Assembly: GCA_000697665.1 (NCBI GenBank)
Contig: KL197714.1
Span: forward strand, 1,454,841 to 1,507,233
Direction: 5' to 3'
Source: Jaapia argillacea MUCL 33604
Taxonomy: Eukaryota > Basidiomycota > Agaricomycetes > Jaapiales > Jaapiaceae
DNA: 52,393 nt
The position numbers and the translations under genes were made by a program. Positions 41,894 through 52,393 of the stretch are shown in pieces (the stretch's first letter is position 1; each line of letters opens with the position of its first letter). The notes beneath the pieces are model-generated. The model searched no databases. It saw only the letters and a program-made list of their open reading frames with translations, and had not been told where the DNA came from.

Positions 41894-44800
41894 ACCAAAC
41901 CCTCCCCATCCGAATTGTACAACTAAATAATAACCGAAGCAACAAAGTTGGACATGCTCTACTGAATTCTTTAATAGACTCTACAGATATCATCCTAATT
42001 ACTGAACCATGGTTTGGGAAGATCGGAGAAGGCAGCGACGGAGAATACAGGGGACCAGTGGCACATCCTGCATGGCAGCCAATCCTCCCAGTGGTGACAG
42101 TCAAAAATGGTCACCGCCCCAGGACCATGGCATATGTCCAACAGTGCGATGACTTCACGGTAACCCTACGCTCAGATATTGCTCAGGACTACGACATTCA
42201 GGTCCTCGACATTCATCAGGCACCACATCCCACCGTCACAATCATCAATCTATATAGCCAGCCAAAGGCGAAGACAAATCAACTACCAGGACCAGATGCA
42301 GCAGCACGGCTACGCGAGCTGGAACTACCTCAGGATAGCCCTGTTATAATATCAGGGGACTTCAACAAACGTCATCCACTCTGGTCAGATTCAGACAAAG
42401 CACTGGCAGTTGAAACACAAGAGCTGGTAGACTGGCTATATGAAGGGGGATTTGCCCTCGAAAACGAGTGTGGAGTCGTCACATACCAGTTGAGGGGAAA
42501 GCGTGCATATACCTCCATGATTGACCTCACATTCTCCAATCACAAGGCACAGGCAATAGATGCGACACGAGATTGGACAGTAGACTGCTTGGTATCTGGT
42601 GACTCAGACCACTTTGCACTGAGATGGTCGATCGATCAAGGCGCAGAAGAGATTTTGAATATCGCGGGGAAGAAGTTCAATTTCAAGAAGGCAGATGTGA
42701 GGGAGTGGAAGGAGGCCTTTAGCGAGGCCCTTGATGTTGAGCCGGAAACATGGGCCTGGATGGTGGACCAAGAACAGGAAATCTCGACTGATGAGCTTGA
42801 CAAAGCAGTCGAAGGGCTTCACACCGCTATGCGGCGAGCGACTGAGAAGACTGTACCCAAACGAAAGCCGTGCAAACACGCGAAACCGTGGTGGACGAAG
42901 GAACTTACGGATGCCAACAACAGGATTGCTTGACAACATTTGGAACAAGCAGATTTCAAGAAACATTTTGGAAATGCCTCACCGGCTATTGCGACAAGTA
43001 TCAAGAAATCACGGAGATACTTCAAGCACCTGTGTAAATACTTGAAGCACAAGTGGGTCACCAAGACCCTGGAAGAAGCAAAACCAGAAGATATCTGGGG
43101 TTTCCGCAAGTGGTCGACGGGGACGAGGAATTATCCATCACCTGCCATCTCTAGAGGGGTTGGACAAGAGCCGGCGGTAGAACATGAAGACAAGTACGAT
43201 GCGCTCCACAACATACTCTTCAAACCACCACCTCCACTTGAAGACAACAAACCGGTTAACATCACCAACCCTCTACACAATGATCTCCCCCACACTCCAC
43301 TTACAAAAGGAGAGGTCCAAGAAGCACTTTTTGACCAAGCAGCTGACAAGGCCCCTGGAGACTTGCAGATCCCTTTCTGTGCAATCTGTTGGGCATGGGA
43401 GGAAAAGACGACCTCCTGTTCGTGATTATGGACCGTTGCCTAACGAAGGGATACCACCCCAAACTATGGTGGAGAGCGATTGCCGTGGCATTACACAAAC
43501 CCAAAAAACCTGATTACTCGATACCCAAAGTGTACCGCCTCATCCAACTTCTCAAGTGCCTGGGTAAAATCCTTGAATGAATAGTGGCAAAGCGTCTCGC
43601 TTACCTAGTCGGCAAACACAATCTTGTCCCTGAAAACCAGTTCGGTGTACGTGCCAACAGCTCCACTGTCAACACCATACTGTCATATGTCCACAATGTT
43701 GAAGCCGCCCGTAACCATGGACTAGTAACCTCAGTCCTTACCTTCAACATCTCCAGCTTCTTTGATAATGTCAACCACACAAGGCTGCTTTGAGAGATGA
43801 GGAGGAAGCACATTCCATTGCCACTTGTCCAATGGACAGCGTCTTTTCTATCTAATCAAGAAGCGGCCGTCTGCCTCGATGGGAAACATGGTACAATGAA
43901 ACCTGTCGAGAATGGAATCCCTCAGGGTTCCCCAGCCTCGCCCATCCTCTCCGTTATCTACGCCACCAAATTGCTAGAAATTTTTGAGGACTACAGCAAA
44001 CCTTCCACACTTCCCCTTCCTGATAAACCATCACCAGTATCATTCAAGATGTTTGTCGACAACAAACATCTGATGGTCTCGTCCCTCTCACTCGACACCA
44101 ATGTGCGACTTCTAACCAACGCATACAAGGTGGCTGACAAATGGCTCAAGAGCGTTGGTCTATCATCTGAACCAGACAAAGTAGAACTGATGCATCACTC
44201 CTGGATGAAGGACCATGGCTACTCTCCATCCATCACGATCCCTGGACCCAATGATACCCATATCACGAAATCGGCGAACTCAACTCTCCATTGGCTCGGT
44301 GTACTATTTGACCGTAAACTTACATTTGATCAACATGTGTGACACTTGGCGGACTGAGCTATGACCTCAGTTAATGGTGGCCGTATGCTCACAAACACCA
44401 TCAGAGGACTCTCACAATCCCAACTCTGAATTCTATTCAAGTCCTGTGTGGTACCCGTCCTAACTTACACTGCACCAGCATGGTGGAAAGGAAAGAAACA
44501 ACACTTCACAATCCTCCAGAAGGCCCAGAATCAAGTGCTACGACATATCTGCGGAGCATTCCATACTACACCTGTTAAAGCACTAGAAGTCGAAGCGGCG
44601 ATCCCACCACTCAAACATCAACTCAACCTGACAGTTGGGAATTATGCAAATCACCTGCACAAACTTGGACATACTAGCCCAGTTATGCAGAGGTTACCTG
44701 AGATCTGGCGAGACGGTCTGGAACTGAACCCTCCACCACCTCTCCCCCAAGACAAGTCACATCCCAGGCATCGCCGAGCAGTCCCACCCAAATCAACGAA

Positions 44801-46021
44801 ACTCTGTGATATCAGCAAGATGACCTACATGGAAGGGGAGCGCATCACACCCTTCATCCTACCACCGTGGCGTAAAACCACTGCAGACTACCAAGGTAGA
44901 TTCAAAATGCCACTGACGAAACCCACCAAGGAGAAATCAGACGCTGCAAAGGAGCATACAAACCATACCTGTAACTTCCAATTCAAACCCGACCACTTAA
45001 CCCTCTACTCAGACGGTTCCCTTATCGAAGAAAGAGGAACAAGACGAGCTGGGATGGGACTAGTTGGATTCCACATGGGCTGAGAAGTTATCATCAGATG
45101 GAAAGGAATGGGGGCCTGATCAGAAGTTTTTGATGCAGAGATGGAAGGATTGGCATCAGCTGCCTGAGACACGGTGATGTATAAACACTCCCACCCCATC
45201 ATTAAACACCTCCATATCTATGCCGATAACTACACCGCACTGAATTCCATTGTTGAACCCTCCTCTAGAGCAGGTCAGTCCTGGGCGACTAGTTTCCAGA
45301 ACACAATCATGGGCTTCCTCAACCAGAACCCTGAACACACAGTCAAGCTCGGGTGGTCCCCTGGACACGAAAACATCCCTGGAAACGAAAGAGCAGACTA
45401 GCTAGCGAAAGATGCATCAGAACTTTGGTGCCTCGATCACCCCACTCTCACGAACGCCAAACAAATGACGAAAGCACGAGCCCTCGACGATTGGACAGCA
45501 GAGTGGAAATCCCATAAGTTCATGGGAGCATTTGCAACCGCGAATCACATCCCTCCTGCCTGGAAACCCCGAGATCACTTCTTTACAACGAAACGGGAAG
45601 TTTATGCCCGACTCACCCAATGTCGAACTGGACATGGGTTTTTTGGTGAGTACTATAGTCAATTTGTCCCAACTGAGACAACCTCATGTAGCTGTGGCAC
45701 TGTCTTACAAACGAGGGACCATATCATTCAAGAGTGCCCCCTCTACGACGAACACTGACACCTCCTCTGAGACACATTCCCAACAATGAATATGGGAGAC
45801 ATTCTTGGAACGGAGAAGGGTATCGAGGCGTTGACAGACTTCCTCTAGGTGTCCAGAGCCTTCACAAAAACCGGAATGCCCAGGGGTCAGGCCATCCCCC
45901 TGATATATCACGAAGACGAAGTTTATGAGGACGGGGAAGCTAGCGGAGGGGAGGCAGAACAAGAGGAGGAAGAGGAGGAGGAAGACTTGAGTGAAGGTAG
46001 TGAGTCAGAGAGAGAGGAGTG
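41890..46021 (+). pseudogene. LINE ORF2: endonuclease, reverse transcriptase, RNase H
   Basis: The endonuclease part (41890-42700) has an early ITEPWFG, VIISGDFNKRHPLW and SGDSDHFALRW, as in the AP-endonuclease fold. The reverse transcriptase has VYRLIQLLKCLGKILE, NQFGVRANSSTVN, FNISSFFDNVNH (motif A), GIPQGSPASPIL and FVDNKHLM (motif C); the Asp expected in motif A and the second Asp of motif C are Asn. RNase H shows LYSDGSLIEERGTRRAG, DAEMEGLASAA, YADNYTALNSI and WSPGHENIPGNERAD. Stops: TGA at 42931, 43578, 43791, 44340, 44355, 44427, 45081, 45117, 45165, 45756 and 45768, TAG at 45399 and 45846. One frame change near 43,400. An acidic Glu-rich tail ends at 46021. Confidence 0.88.
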
Positions 46022-46431
46022 AAGAAGATTCGAAGAACGTAGAAGGCAGCAACCAACCAACCGCCCATCTCAAACAACAGCATTGCACACACGACCATCG
46101 GGAAGACCAAACAATATATTATTGGACCAAGATACTGTCGTACTTGTATGCAAGTCAGAGTCCCTCTAGATCAAGCAAATCAGCCCTTTCACTATTCCTT
46201 TCTCATTCTATTTTATTGCTACTATGTATATGACTCAAGCCTCATATGTCGCTGACAACCTTCATCCCTTCTAGACTCCACCTGACAATTATCTGTAGAT
46301 TTACTTGCCCCACACACCCCGTTGCCTTTTACACAACCAGCTACGATACCCTTTTTATACGTACCTCAGCAGCCGCTTACAAGCTGCTCCATGTCTGTAC
46401 TCTTAGTTAGTGCATAGCGGTTCTCTAGAAT

Positions 46432-46452
46432 TCATCATCATCATCATCATCT
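46432..46452 (+). repeat. (TCA)n run, possible LINE 3' tail
   Basis: Seven TCA/ATC repeats lie about 410 bases after the LINE ORF2 stop. Many non-LTR elements end in a short simple repeat, so this could be the 3' terminus; it may also be a chance microsatellite. Confidence 0.5.
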
Positions 46453-47095
46453 TTGACTTGGCGTTCACTGGACCTCCACCAACCCACGCCATCTCCACCA
46501 AATCTCTCAACATGAATAATAACCGCATCTCCATTTACACCAGGACTCCAACCAGTTGACTCTTACTCCATCAGTCAAACTCGTCCTCCTACTCGATCCA
46601 TGGCCCTCCAGAACAGTTCTACACGGTGACCGTTGTTACTAGTACTGGTGTGTCAGTCACATTCAATATACCTCTCTCCCTCGATCGCTTCCTCACGCTC
46701 CATCCCCTCAGGTTCCCAATCTCTGCTCCTTTGTCATAATCGGCGTCATCCTCACCCCACATCTCTACCCACTCCATCACTCAAACTCGATGCTTGGTGT
46801 GAGGTGGTTGACGCAGATGACACATCAGTAAACCTACAGATCGCTTGTAATGGCTTTTTTAAGCTTTTTTGAGCTTGTTCCAGCCCAAACCAGGCGAAAA
46901 GAGACAAGGGACAAGGAGGATCTTTTTCTTTGCCAGAACACCCTTCCAAGTTTGAATTTGCATTGGCAAGGAAGCATAGTAGCACAAGTTCATGCAAAAC
47001 TACAAGATCACACTCAATGACAAGAATAAAGATCGCAAACCATCACTACCAGTTCATTCATCATTCACATTACTGTACAGACCACTGGTCACTAC
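46453..47095. other. Intergenic, nothing recognised
   Basis: No gene is supported between the LINE end and the end of the DUF6532 gene. The open frame 46752-46997 (minus) and the others lack motifs. Confidence 0.5.
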
Positions 47096-49648
47096 CTAGT
47101 CTAACTTGTCATCAGATCCCTGGATAGGACTGCTTGGTGTGTAGAGGGAGTCCCGCAAGTACAGTGACAAGGCATTGAATGTCACCTCTGGAGCAGCATC
47201 CTGGGGTGCCTGAACCGAACCAGAGGCCTCCAAGATTTGCTTCCACCAGTTCTCACTAAGAGAGTGTGCGTGCTTGAGGTACTGGTTCACAACATCCATG
47301 TAATTAGCCTGGGAAAACATCTTGGGCTTGCACTGAGCACCGTTGGCATATGCCTGGAAAGCGCGCTCGATCTAGCAAATTGCTGTCAACCACAAGAAAC
47401 AGTGAGTAAAAATGTTACATACTGCAGCGGCAGCCATTGCTATTGCACCTTTGGGGTAGCCAAAGTCATCTTTCAAACCTTTTGTACTCTTGAGGAAGGC
47501 GGATAAGAGGGCAATTACAAAGTCGGACTCGAAGATGCCCTGGGGTTGCTGAAAGAAATCAACTTGGGGATGAACGGAAGTGATGAATGGAAGCGATCTG
47601 AGAACATACTACATATTTCGGATCCTGGGGCAAAACCTTACAGTCTATTGGTGTTGGGTCCTTGCATATTCCAGGACTGTTGGGGCGAGAAGCCCATTGA
47701 GCATACTTAGCAATCTCGTTAGTATCATTGGCATAGGGGGTGTTTGAGAAGAACTCAGCAACAATCTCAAGTGTGCATCAGCCGAAAAATGAGTGTTTCT
47801 CATTGATGCAATCAATAGCCTACACATGATGGTTAGCATGAAGAACTGCAGCACAACAGAATCTACATACCGTCTTAAAGATCTTCCCATTCAACGTGAT
47901 ATCGATTTTCAAGCTGGGGTAGGATTTCTCAAAAACCTTCACCACGATTGGAACAGACTCTACAGTCATTGTGAAGAGGGTCCATGCCTTACGACTGGAA
48001 CTGAAATAGGCGTAGAGGGTCGGGAGGAAGACAGCCACCCAGGTGGGTGTGACGGAATCAGGCAGCTTGGAATCATCTTGAGTCGAGAGGGGTGCTTGGA
48101 GTTGTTGGAAGGCAGCCTCAGGTTGGACGTTAGCCACTTTCGTGGAGGCAGCAGGTGTTGCGGCAGGTTTTGATGTCTTGCGTTTTGGAGTGGCAGTCGT
48201 CTTCGGTTGAGCCTTGGCTTGAGTTTTCTTTGCAACATGCTTTGGAGGTGCTTCGGTCTCCATCTCAGAATCACTGTTGGAGTCGATGGTAACGAGCTGG
48301 AACATATAAGCACAGGAGCCAAGTAGAAAGAAGAAAGACAGCAGACCTCATTTCTATGTTGAGAGCCCTGATGCTTTGAGCCCTTCGGTGGTGGAGCACC
48401 TTCGGCGTCCTCGTCTGCAAGACCTCCTAAAGAGGGGAGAGCATCTTTTAACTTCTGTGCAGCCTTCTTCTTGTATGCGGTGGTGAGACCAGATGAATAT
48501 AGTGGTTTAGCGTCCATCTCGCTGAATATTCTGTGTCAGTGAATTTGCGTGGGAAGATGTTTGCTAACTTACGTCATTGGCTTCTGCTTCAACACAGCGC
48601 CAATAATGTCTTTCCCAGCAGCGTCGACAGCAGCTCGGAGCTCTCCTTTGCTTTGGCCCTTCTTCTTCTTCTGTAACCAGTTGGACGTGAGCAATATTCA
48701 GCCTCAAATATCAGAAGTCCAGTCCCTCACAGCTTTTCTCTTCGTCTGGGGTGCCTCACCATTGACTTGTGCCAGAACTTCAGCGATGGTCACTTCATCA
48801 ACATCCATTGTTTCTTCATCTACACGAGCCTCAACTTTGTCATGATCATCCACCCCTGTAACTGCTGCAAAATGACTCAGAGCTCGGGATATGCGAGAGA
48901 TCGAGATATAAATACCTTCTCCATCTTTGTCCTCTGGGTCATGAAGGTCTGTCATATACCTGACTGTATTCTTCTCTTCCTCCTCATCTGCTAACTGTTG
49001 CTCTACGCACATCTTTGCCATAGTAGCTATCTTTTTAGCCTCCAACTCCTCCAGTTCCATCTCCCACTGAGCCTTCCGCTTCGCAGCAGCTGTAACCTCC
49101 TCAGAGGTTTGTCGAGCAGCAGGTTTGTCAGGCACACCAGGATCAATAACACGCTTGGTATGAGGAGGAAGAGGGTCCCATTGTTCGGGAGCTTTTGTTG
49201 AGGTGAGTTGTGTGGGTGTTTGATCGGTGTCGACTGAATCATTGTTTGCTTTTGACTTCTTCGCAGGTGGCTTCTTTGTCTTGTCAGGTGTGCTGGCACC
49301 TCAGCCCCTTTTCTTTTGATCACCTGCAGGTATGACGATCCTGGTATTAGTCTCTGGCGAAACAGTAGAAGTTGATGTTGCTCCCTTACCTCCCCCCTTG
49401 TTTCCATTCATAGGCACTATGATTTCCTTGCCTGGTTGTATATCAGGCTCTGCTGGGTTGATGGAAGGTCCCTTGATGGTAAGGCAGGGTTTTTTTGATT
49501 TGTTGTTGGGCGGTATAGTTACAGACACCTCTATTTAAGGGATTGGTGAGCGAAGAAAGAATGTGTTCAAAAGGTAAAGTAAATTACCCCCATGAGGGAC
49601 TTGCTCTGCAATCTTTGTGATGTGAGCAGATGTATGTTGAGAGGCCAT
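47096..49648 (-). pseudogene. DUF6532-type gene, multi-exon, with premature stops
   Basis: On minus the start is 49648 (MASQHTSAHITKIAEQVPH), followed by a GTAATT intron. Later parts give a Lys/Ser-rich region (PDKTKKPPAKK), a coiled coil (KRKAQWEMELEELEAKK), an acidic stretch, then SLGGLADEDAEGAPPPKGSK. The C-terminal domain resembles DUF6532, an Agaricomycete family of unknown role: FEKSYPSLKIDITLNGKIF, AIDCINEKHSFFG, FESDFVIALLSAFLKSTKGL, MDVVNQYLKHAHSLSENWW. Several introns of 50-70 nt fit. TGA codons at 49301-49303 and 47778-47780 break the frame where Arg is plausible. It starts 240 bp from the Plavaka transposase, divergently. It may be a passenger or an accessory gene. Confidence 0.7.
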
Positions 49649-49887
49649 GGCACTGGGGACTTCAACGAAGGAAAATCTTGCTGCCCGCATCATGCTTTCT
49701 GGTAAGTATTTGCTCTTGTTTTGTTGGTTGAACTCTTTTGGTGACAAGTCTGACAACACTCACTGCAGATTTTTGTCGTCTCGTTCACTCTATCATTCAC
49801 TGTGGATAATATTTCCTGTCACTCTCAGACCTCCCCCTTATATTCCTTGACATCTCTACTATACATTGTATCTCAGTTCAATCAACA
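49649..49887. promoter_or_regulatory. Shared divergent promoter region, DUF6532 gene and Plavaka transposase
   Basis: Only 239 bp separate the two start codons, so both promoters must lie here. CT-rich sequence precedes the Plavaka start. I see no TATA box I would commit to. Confidence 0.5.
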
Positions 49888-52260
49888 ATGGTTTTAACCT
49901 GCCCAGACTGCCATCGCGAATTCAGGAATGGAGCCAGATTGACCCAATACTGCAACGCAATGCATTGTCGACTATCTGTTGCTTCAAACAAGGAGGATGA
50001 TCTTTCCACCTCGACAATTTTGAAGCATCCCCACTTGACAGGTGTGTCAGTTTTCTTCAAATGGAAATTGTACTTTTGCTAATTGGCTGTTGGTAATCCT
50101 ATAGCTCAACCCTGTGATGAAAACAGGCACTATCTACTGCCTCATCATCAAGCGCCACCACCCCCCGAAGACAACCAACCTGAATGGTTCCCTTTCAAGT
50201 CACAAATTGACTTTGACTTTGCATACCAACATTTCATTGAGGTTCAAAATTCCGAGGGATCGATCAACAAGGCCATTGAGTGGTGGGCTGCTGCACTGCT
50301 CAAGCATGAAGATTTTCTGCCATGGACAAGTGTGCAAGAACTCTATGAAACCATTGACAACATCCAGATGGGCAACACCCCCTGGAAAACATATAAGATC
50401 CACTATGAAGGCCCCCTTCCTCCTGAAACTCCAAAGTGGATGACTGAAACATATAAACTGGTCACCCGGGATGCCCTTCAACTCATTCAGAATCAGCTAC
50501 TTACCACTGACTTCAAGAAGGATGTGACCCCCGTTCCGTACCAGCAATTTGATAAGGAAGGCCAGCAAGTCTGGTCAAACTTGATGTCAGGTGATTGGGC
50601 TTACAAGCAAGTGGTATGTGAATTCATAAACTGTGTGATGACATGGCTGAACATTGGTTTACTCAGACGGATATCGCAAAGGACCCAAACACCCATGGAG
50701 CGATGTTCGTTCCCATCGTCGCCGGCAGTGACAAGACGACTGTATCCGTTGCAACAGGACATCAAGAATATCATCCCGTTTACATGTCTCCTGGAATTCT
50801 CACAAACCCTGCCTGTTGTGCTCGTGGCACTGGTGTTCTACCAGTCGTGTTCTTGCCGATTCCAAAGGCAAATCATAAACAGCACAAGATGGCAGCCTTT
50901 CAGAAGTTTAGCCGTCAGATGTACCACACATGTCTAGCTTGTGTATTTGCTCCGCTCAAACCCACCATGACCACCCCCAAGGTCATCTGGTGTTCTGATG
51001 GTCACTTTCGCCGAGCAATCTTTGGTTTGGGACCCTATATCGCTGACTACCTGGAGCAAGTTTGGCTTACCGGGATTGTGTCTGGTTGGTGTCCGAAGTG
51101 AGCATAGCCATAGTAATTGTCTCAACTTATTTTCCTGATCTGTAATCTGAGTAGATGCGACGCACAACCTACCGACCTCGACGGAGCCGGTGCAGTCTGA
51201 AGAAGCCACGACACCACTGATGTGTTTATCAACTCATTCAATCTGTCCATCCTTTGGGATGACTATGGTATCCAGACCGATGTGGTTGTAAGTGCTCATT
51301 GCTGGTCGATCTCAACTATGGACTAAATCATACTCTAGCCATTCACACATGGATTTCCTTGTGCAGATATCCACAAACTCCTATCCCCAGACCTGCTTCA
51401 TCAAGCCATCAAGGGGACCTTTAAGGATCACATCATGAGCTGGGTAAACGAGTATCTTCATTTAGTTCATGGCGAGACTCATGCCAATGAAATAATTGAT
51501 GACATTGATCGCCGGTGAGCAATCCAAACCATGCCCGATTTTGATGTAACTCTTATAGTACCTTCGCCAGAATATCAGCCATCCCCGCCTTTCCTGGGCT
51601 CCGTCGATTTCCAGGTGGGCGTGATTTCTCGCAGTGGACTGGTGATGATTCCAAGGCCCTGATGAAGGTAAGCAGTATGATCACATTGTCCAACACCTAA
51701 TTGATCTATTCCTCAGGTCTATCTTCCTGCGATTGCAGGTCATGTTCTGCCAAAGATGGTCAAGTGTGTTGCAGCATTTTTAGACTTTTTCTACCTTGCG
51801 CGTCGTAATGCCCTCAATACCGACACCCTTATGGAGCTCGACACTGCCCTTGCACGATTCCACAAACATCGTACAATCTTTATCGAGACCGGCGTTTGCA
51901 CCGACATTTTGTTACCATGGCAGCACTCCCTAAAACACTACAGCCGTTCTATCCGACTATTTGGCTCTCCTAACGGACTGTGTTCATCGAGAACCGAATT
52001 GAAGCATATCAAGGCCGTTAAAGAACCCTGGTGACACTCAAGTCGATTCAAGCTGCTGAAGCAGATGCTCCACATCAGCATTCCCACAAAACTCTGGCTG
52101 CTCTGGTCCAGGCCCGTCAGTGTCCATCAGTCCGTGCCAGGGCTTCCAGTTACCAGTTGCCAGCCAGGTTTGATTTCTTGTCAGAAAAGATCTTCAAAAC
52201 TGATTAACTTGCTCTCCAGTCCCATCAGTACTACCAGAGCACCAGTGAATATACAGTAAT
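49888..52260 (+). pseudogene. Plavaka-type transposase, decayed and cut at the 3' end
   Basis: Plavaka transposases are DNA transposases related to the Kyakuja-Dileera-Zisupton group, common in basidiomycetes. Exon 1 starts MVLTCPDCHREFRNGARL, a zinc finger whose distal ligands look altered (YCNAMHC). Then PPPPEDNQPEWFPFKSQ, FKKDVTPVPYQQ, NTHGAMFVPIVAGSDKTTVS, GHQEYHPVYMSPG, KVIWCSDGHFRRAIFGLGPY, SPDLLHQAIKGTFKDH, FPGGRDFSQWTGDDSKALMK, ARRNALNTDTLMELD, HYSRSIRLFGSPNGLCSS and KHIKAVKEPW are recognisable, over at least five introns. TGA occurs at 51198-51200 and 52032-52034. The end of the protein is lost: past 52,260 the sequence changes into a repeat. Product would cut and paste the element; here it is inactive. 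Confidence 0.88.
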
Positions 52261-52290
52261 TTTGGTGATTAATTGGAGGGGTCCTGGTAA

Positions 52291-52393
52291 ACTCTAGTAC
52301 AATAACAGGATGATTGACCACAAACGGATGTGTATAAGTCCCTGATGAAATAGTACTAGACTTGCCCTGTACAAAATGCACCTGGTGTTTCTG
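52291..52393. repeat. Unclassified repeat, copy at window end
   Basis: Starts at TAGTACAATAACAGGATG and matches 36,769-36,865. It begins just after the Plavaka coding sequence fails and runs off the window, so its nature cannot be read from here. The two copies differ in their left flanks, which puts the element boundary at about the TAGTACAATA. Confidence 0.85.

Larger units (their letters stand above)
41330..46452 (+). mobile_element. LINE (non-LTR retrotransposon), inactive, 5'-truncated
   Basis: Two partly overlapping frames are seen: a short ORF1 end with a zinc knuckle (to 41893), and ORF2 with an endonuclease, a reverse transcriptase and an RNase H (41890-46021). The layout and the presence of RNase H suit fungal LINEs of the I/Tad-like grouping. 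The 3' end is probably the ATC run at 46,432-46,452. On the left the readable ORF1 begins right where the Gypsy promoter region begins, so the LINE was either cut by the Gypsy insertion or is truncated. It carries 13 stops and two frame changes. Confidence 0.88.

Noticed and set aside
32494-45848. TGA read as a sense codon (genetic code change)
   Set aside because: Neighbouring host genes terminate normally with TGA, TAA and TAG and have no internal TGA; TAA and TAG also occur in the elements, and CGA persists in copy 2 at 37,273.

Overview
The window reads as genomic DNA of a filamentous basidiomycete, most likely an Agaricomycete. Genes carry many short introns (mostly 50-90 nt) with GTRNGY donors and CT-rich acceptors. 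It also contains families known mainly from mushroom-forming fungi: a DUF6593 protein, a DUF6532 protein, a Plavaka-type transposase and a chromodomain Ty3/Gypsy element. I cannot name the species.

Positions 1-29,800 are a host region dominated by one lineage-specific family of F-box-like / leucine-rich proteins. Five copies are complete or nearly so (3990-5568 +, 9978-11784 -, 13134-14884 -, 18474-20145 -, 20527-22185 +) and there are at least two decayed relics (about 22,580-23,080 - and 26,400-26,690 +). They share a two-part layout: a first exon of about 80 codons coding the F-box-like part, one short intron, and a long exon coding the repeat domain. Among them lie two multi-exon membrane proteins of unknown function (775-1948, 15834-17826), a DUF6593 gene (2477-3147 -), and a 14-exon tartrate/D-malate dehydrogenase-type oxidative decarboxylase (7093-9669). 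Part of the dehydrogenase locus plus its F-box neighbour was tandemly duplicated, giving the F-box pair at 9978 and 13134; the second dehydrogenase copy lost its body and only intron and 3' end survive (12,570-13,030). From 23.3 to 25.4 kb there is gene-poor DNA with a dispersed 15-bp minisatellite. At 27.5-29.4 kb there is an unrecognised multi-exon gene, with a small Trp-Gly-rich candidate gene on the opposite strand.

Positions 29,990-52,393 are a transposon graveyard: a purine-skewed stretch with a 149-bp tandem duplication; a coiled-coil ORF relic; a Ty3/Gypsy chromovirus on the minus strand (32,494 to about 41,330, with a 187-base assembly gap); a LINE on the plus strand (about 41,330-46,452); a DUF6532 gene (minus) arranged head-to-head with a Plavaka transposase (plus); and a repeat at the window end that also occurs next to the gap.

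The strongest pattern is how these mobile sequences are broken. Reading frames are long and in phase, but are interrupted almost only by TGA, at sites where CGA (Arg) is the plausible ancestor. I count at least 15 TGA, 1 TAA and 0 TAG in the Gypsy element, and 11 TGA, 2 TAG and 0 TAA in the LINE on the other strand. The same change is seen directly between two copies of one Gypsy segment beside the gap. This points to C-to-T change at CpG in repeats (methylation-linked deamination or a RIP-like process), while the host genes outside are free of it.
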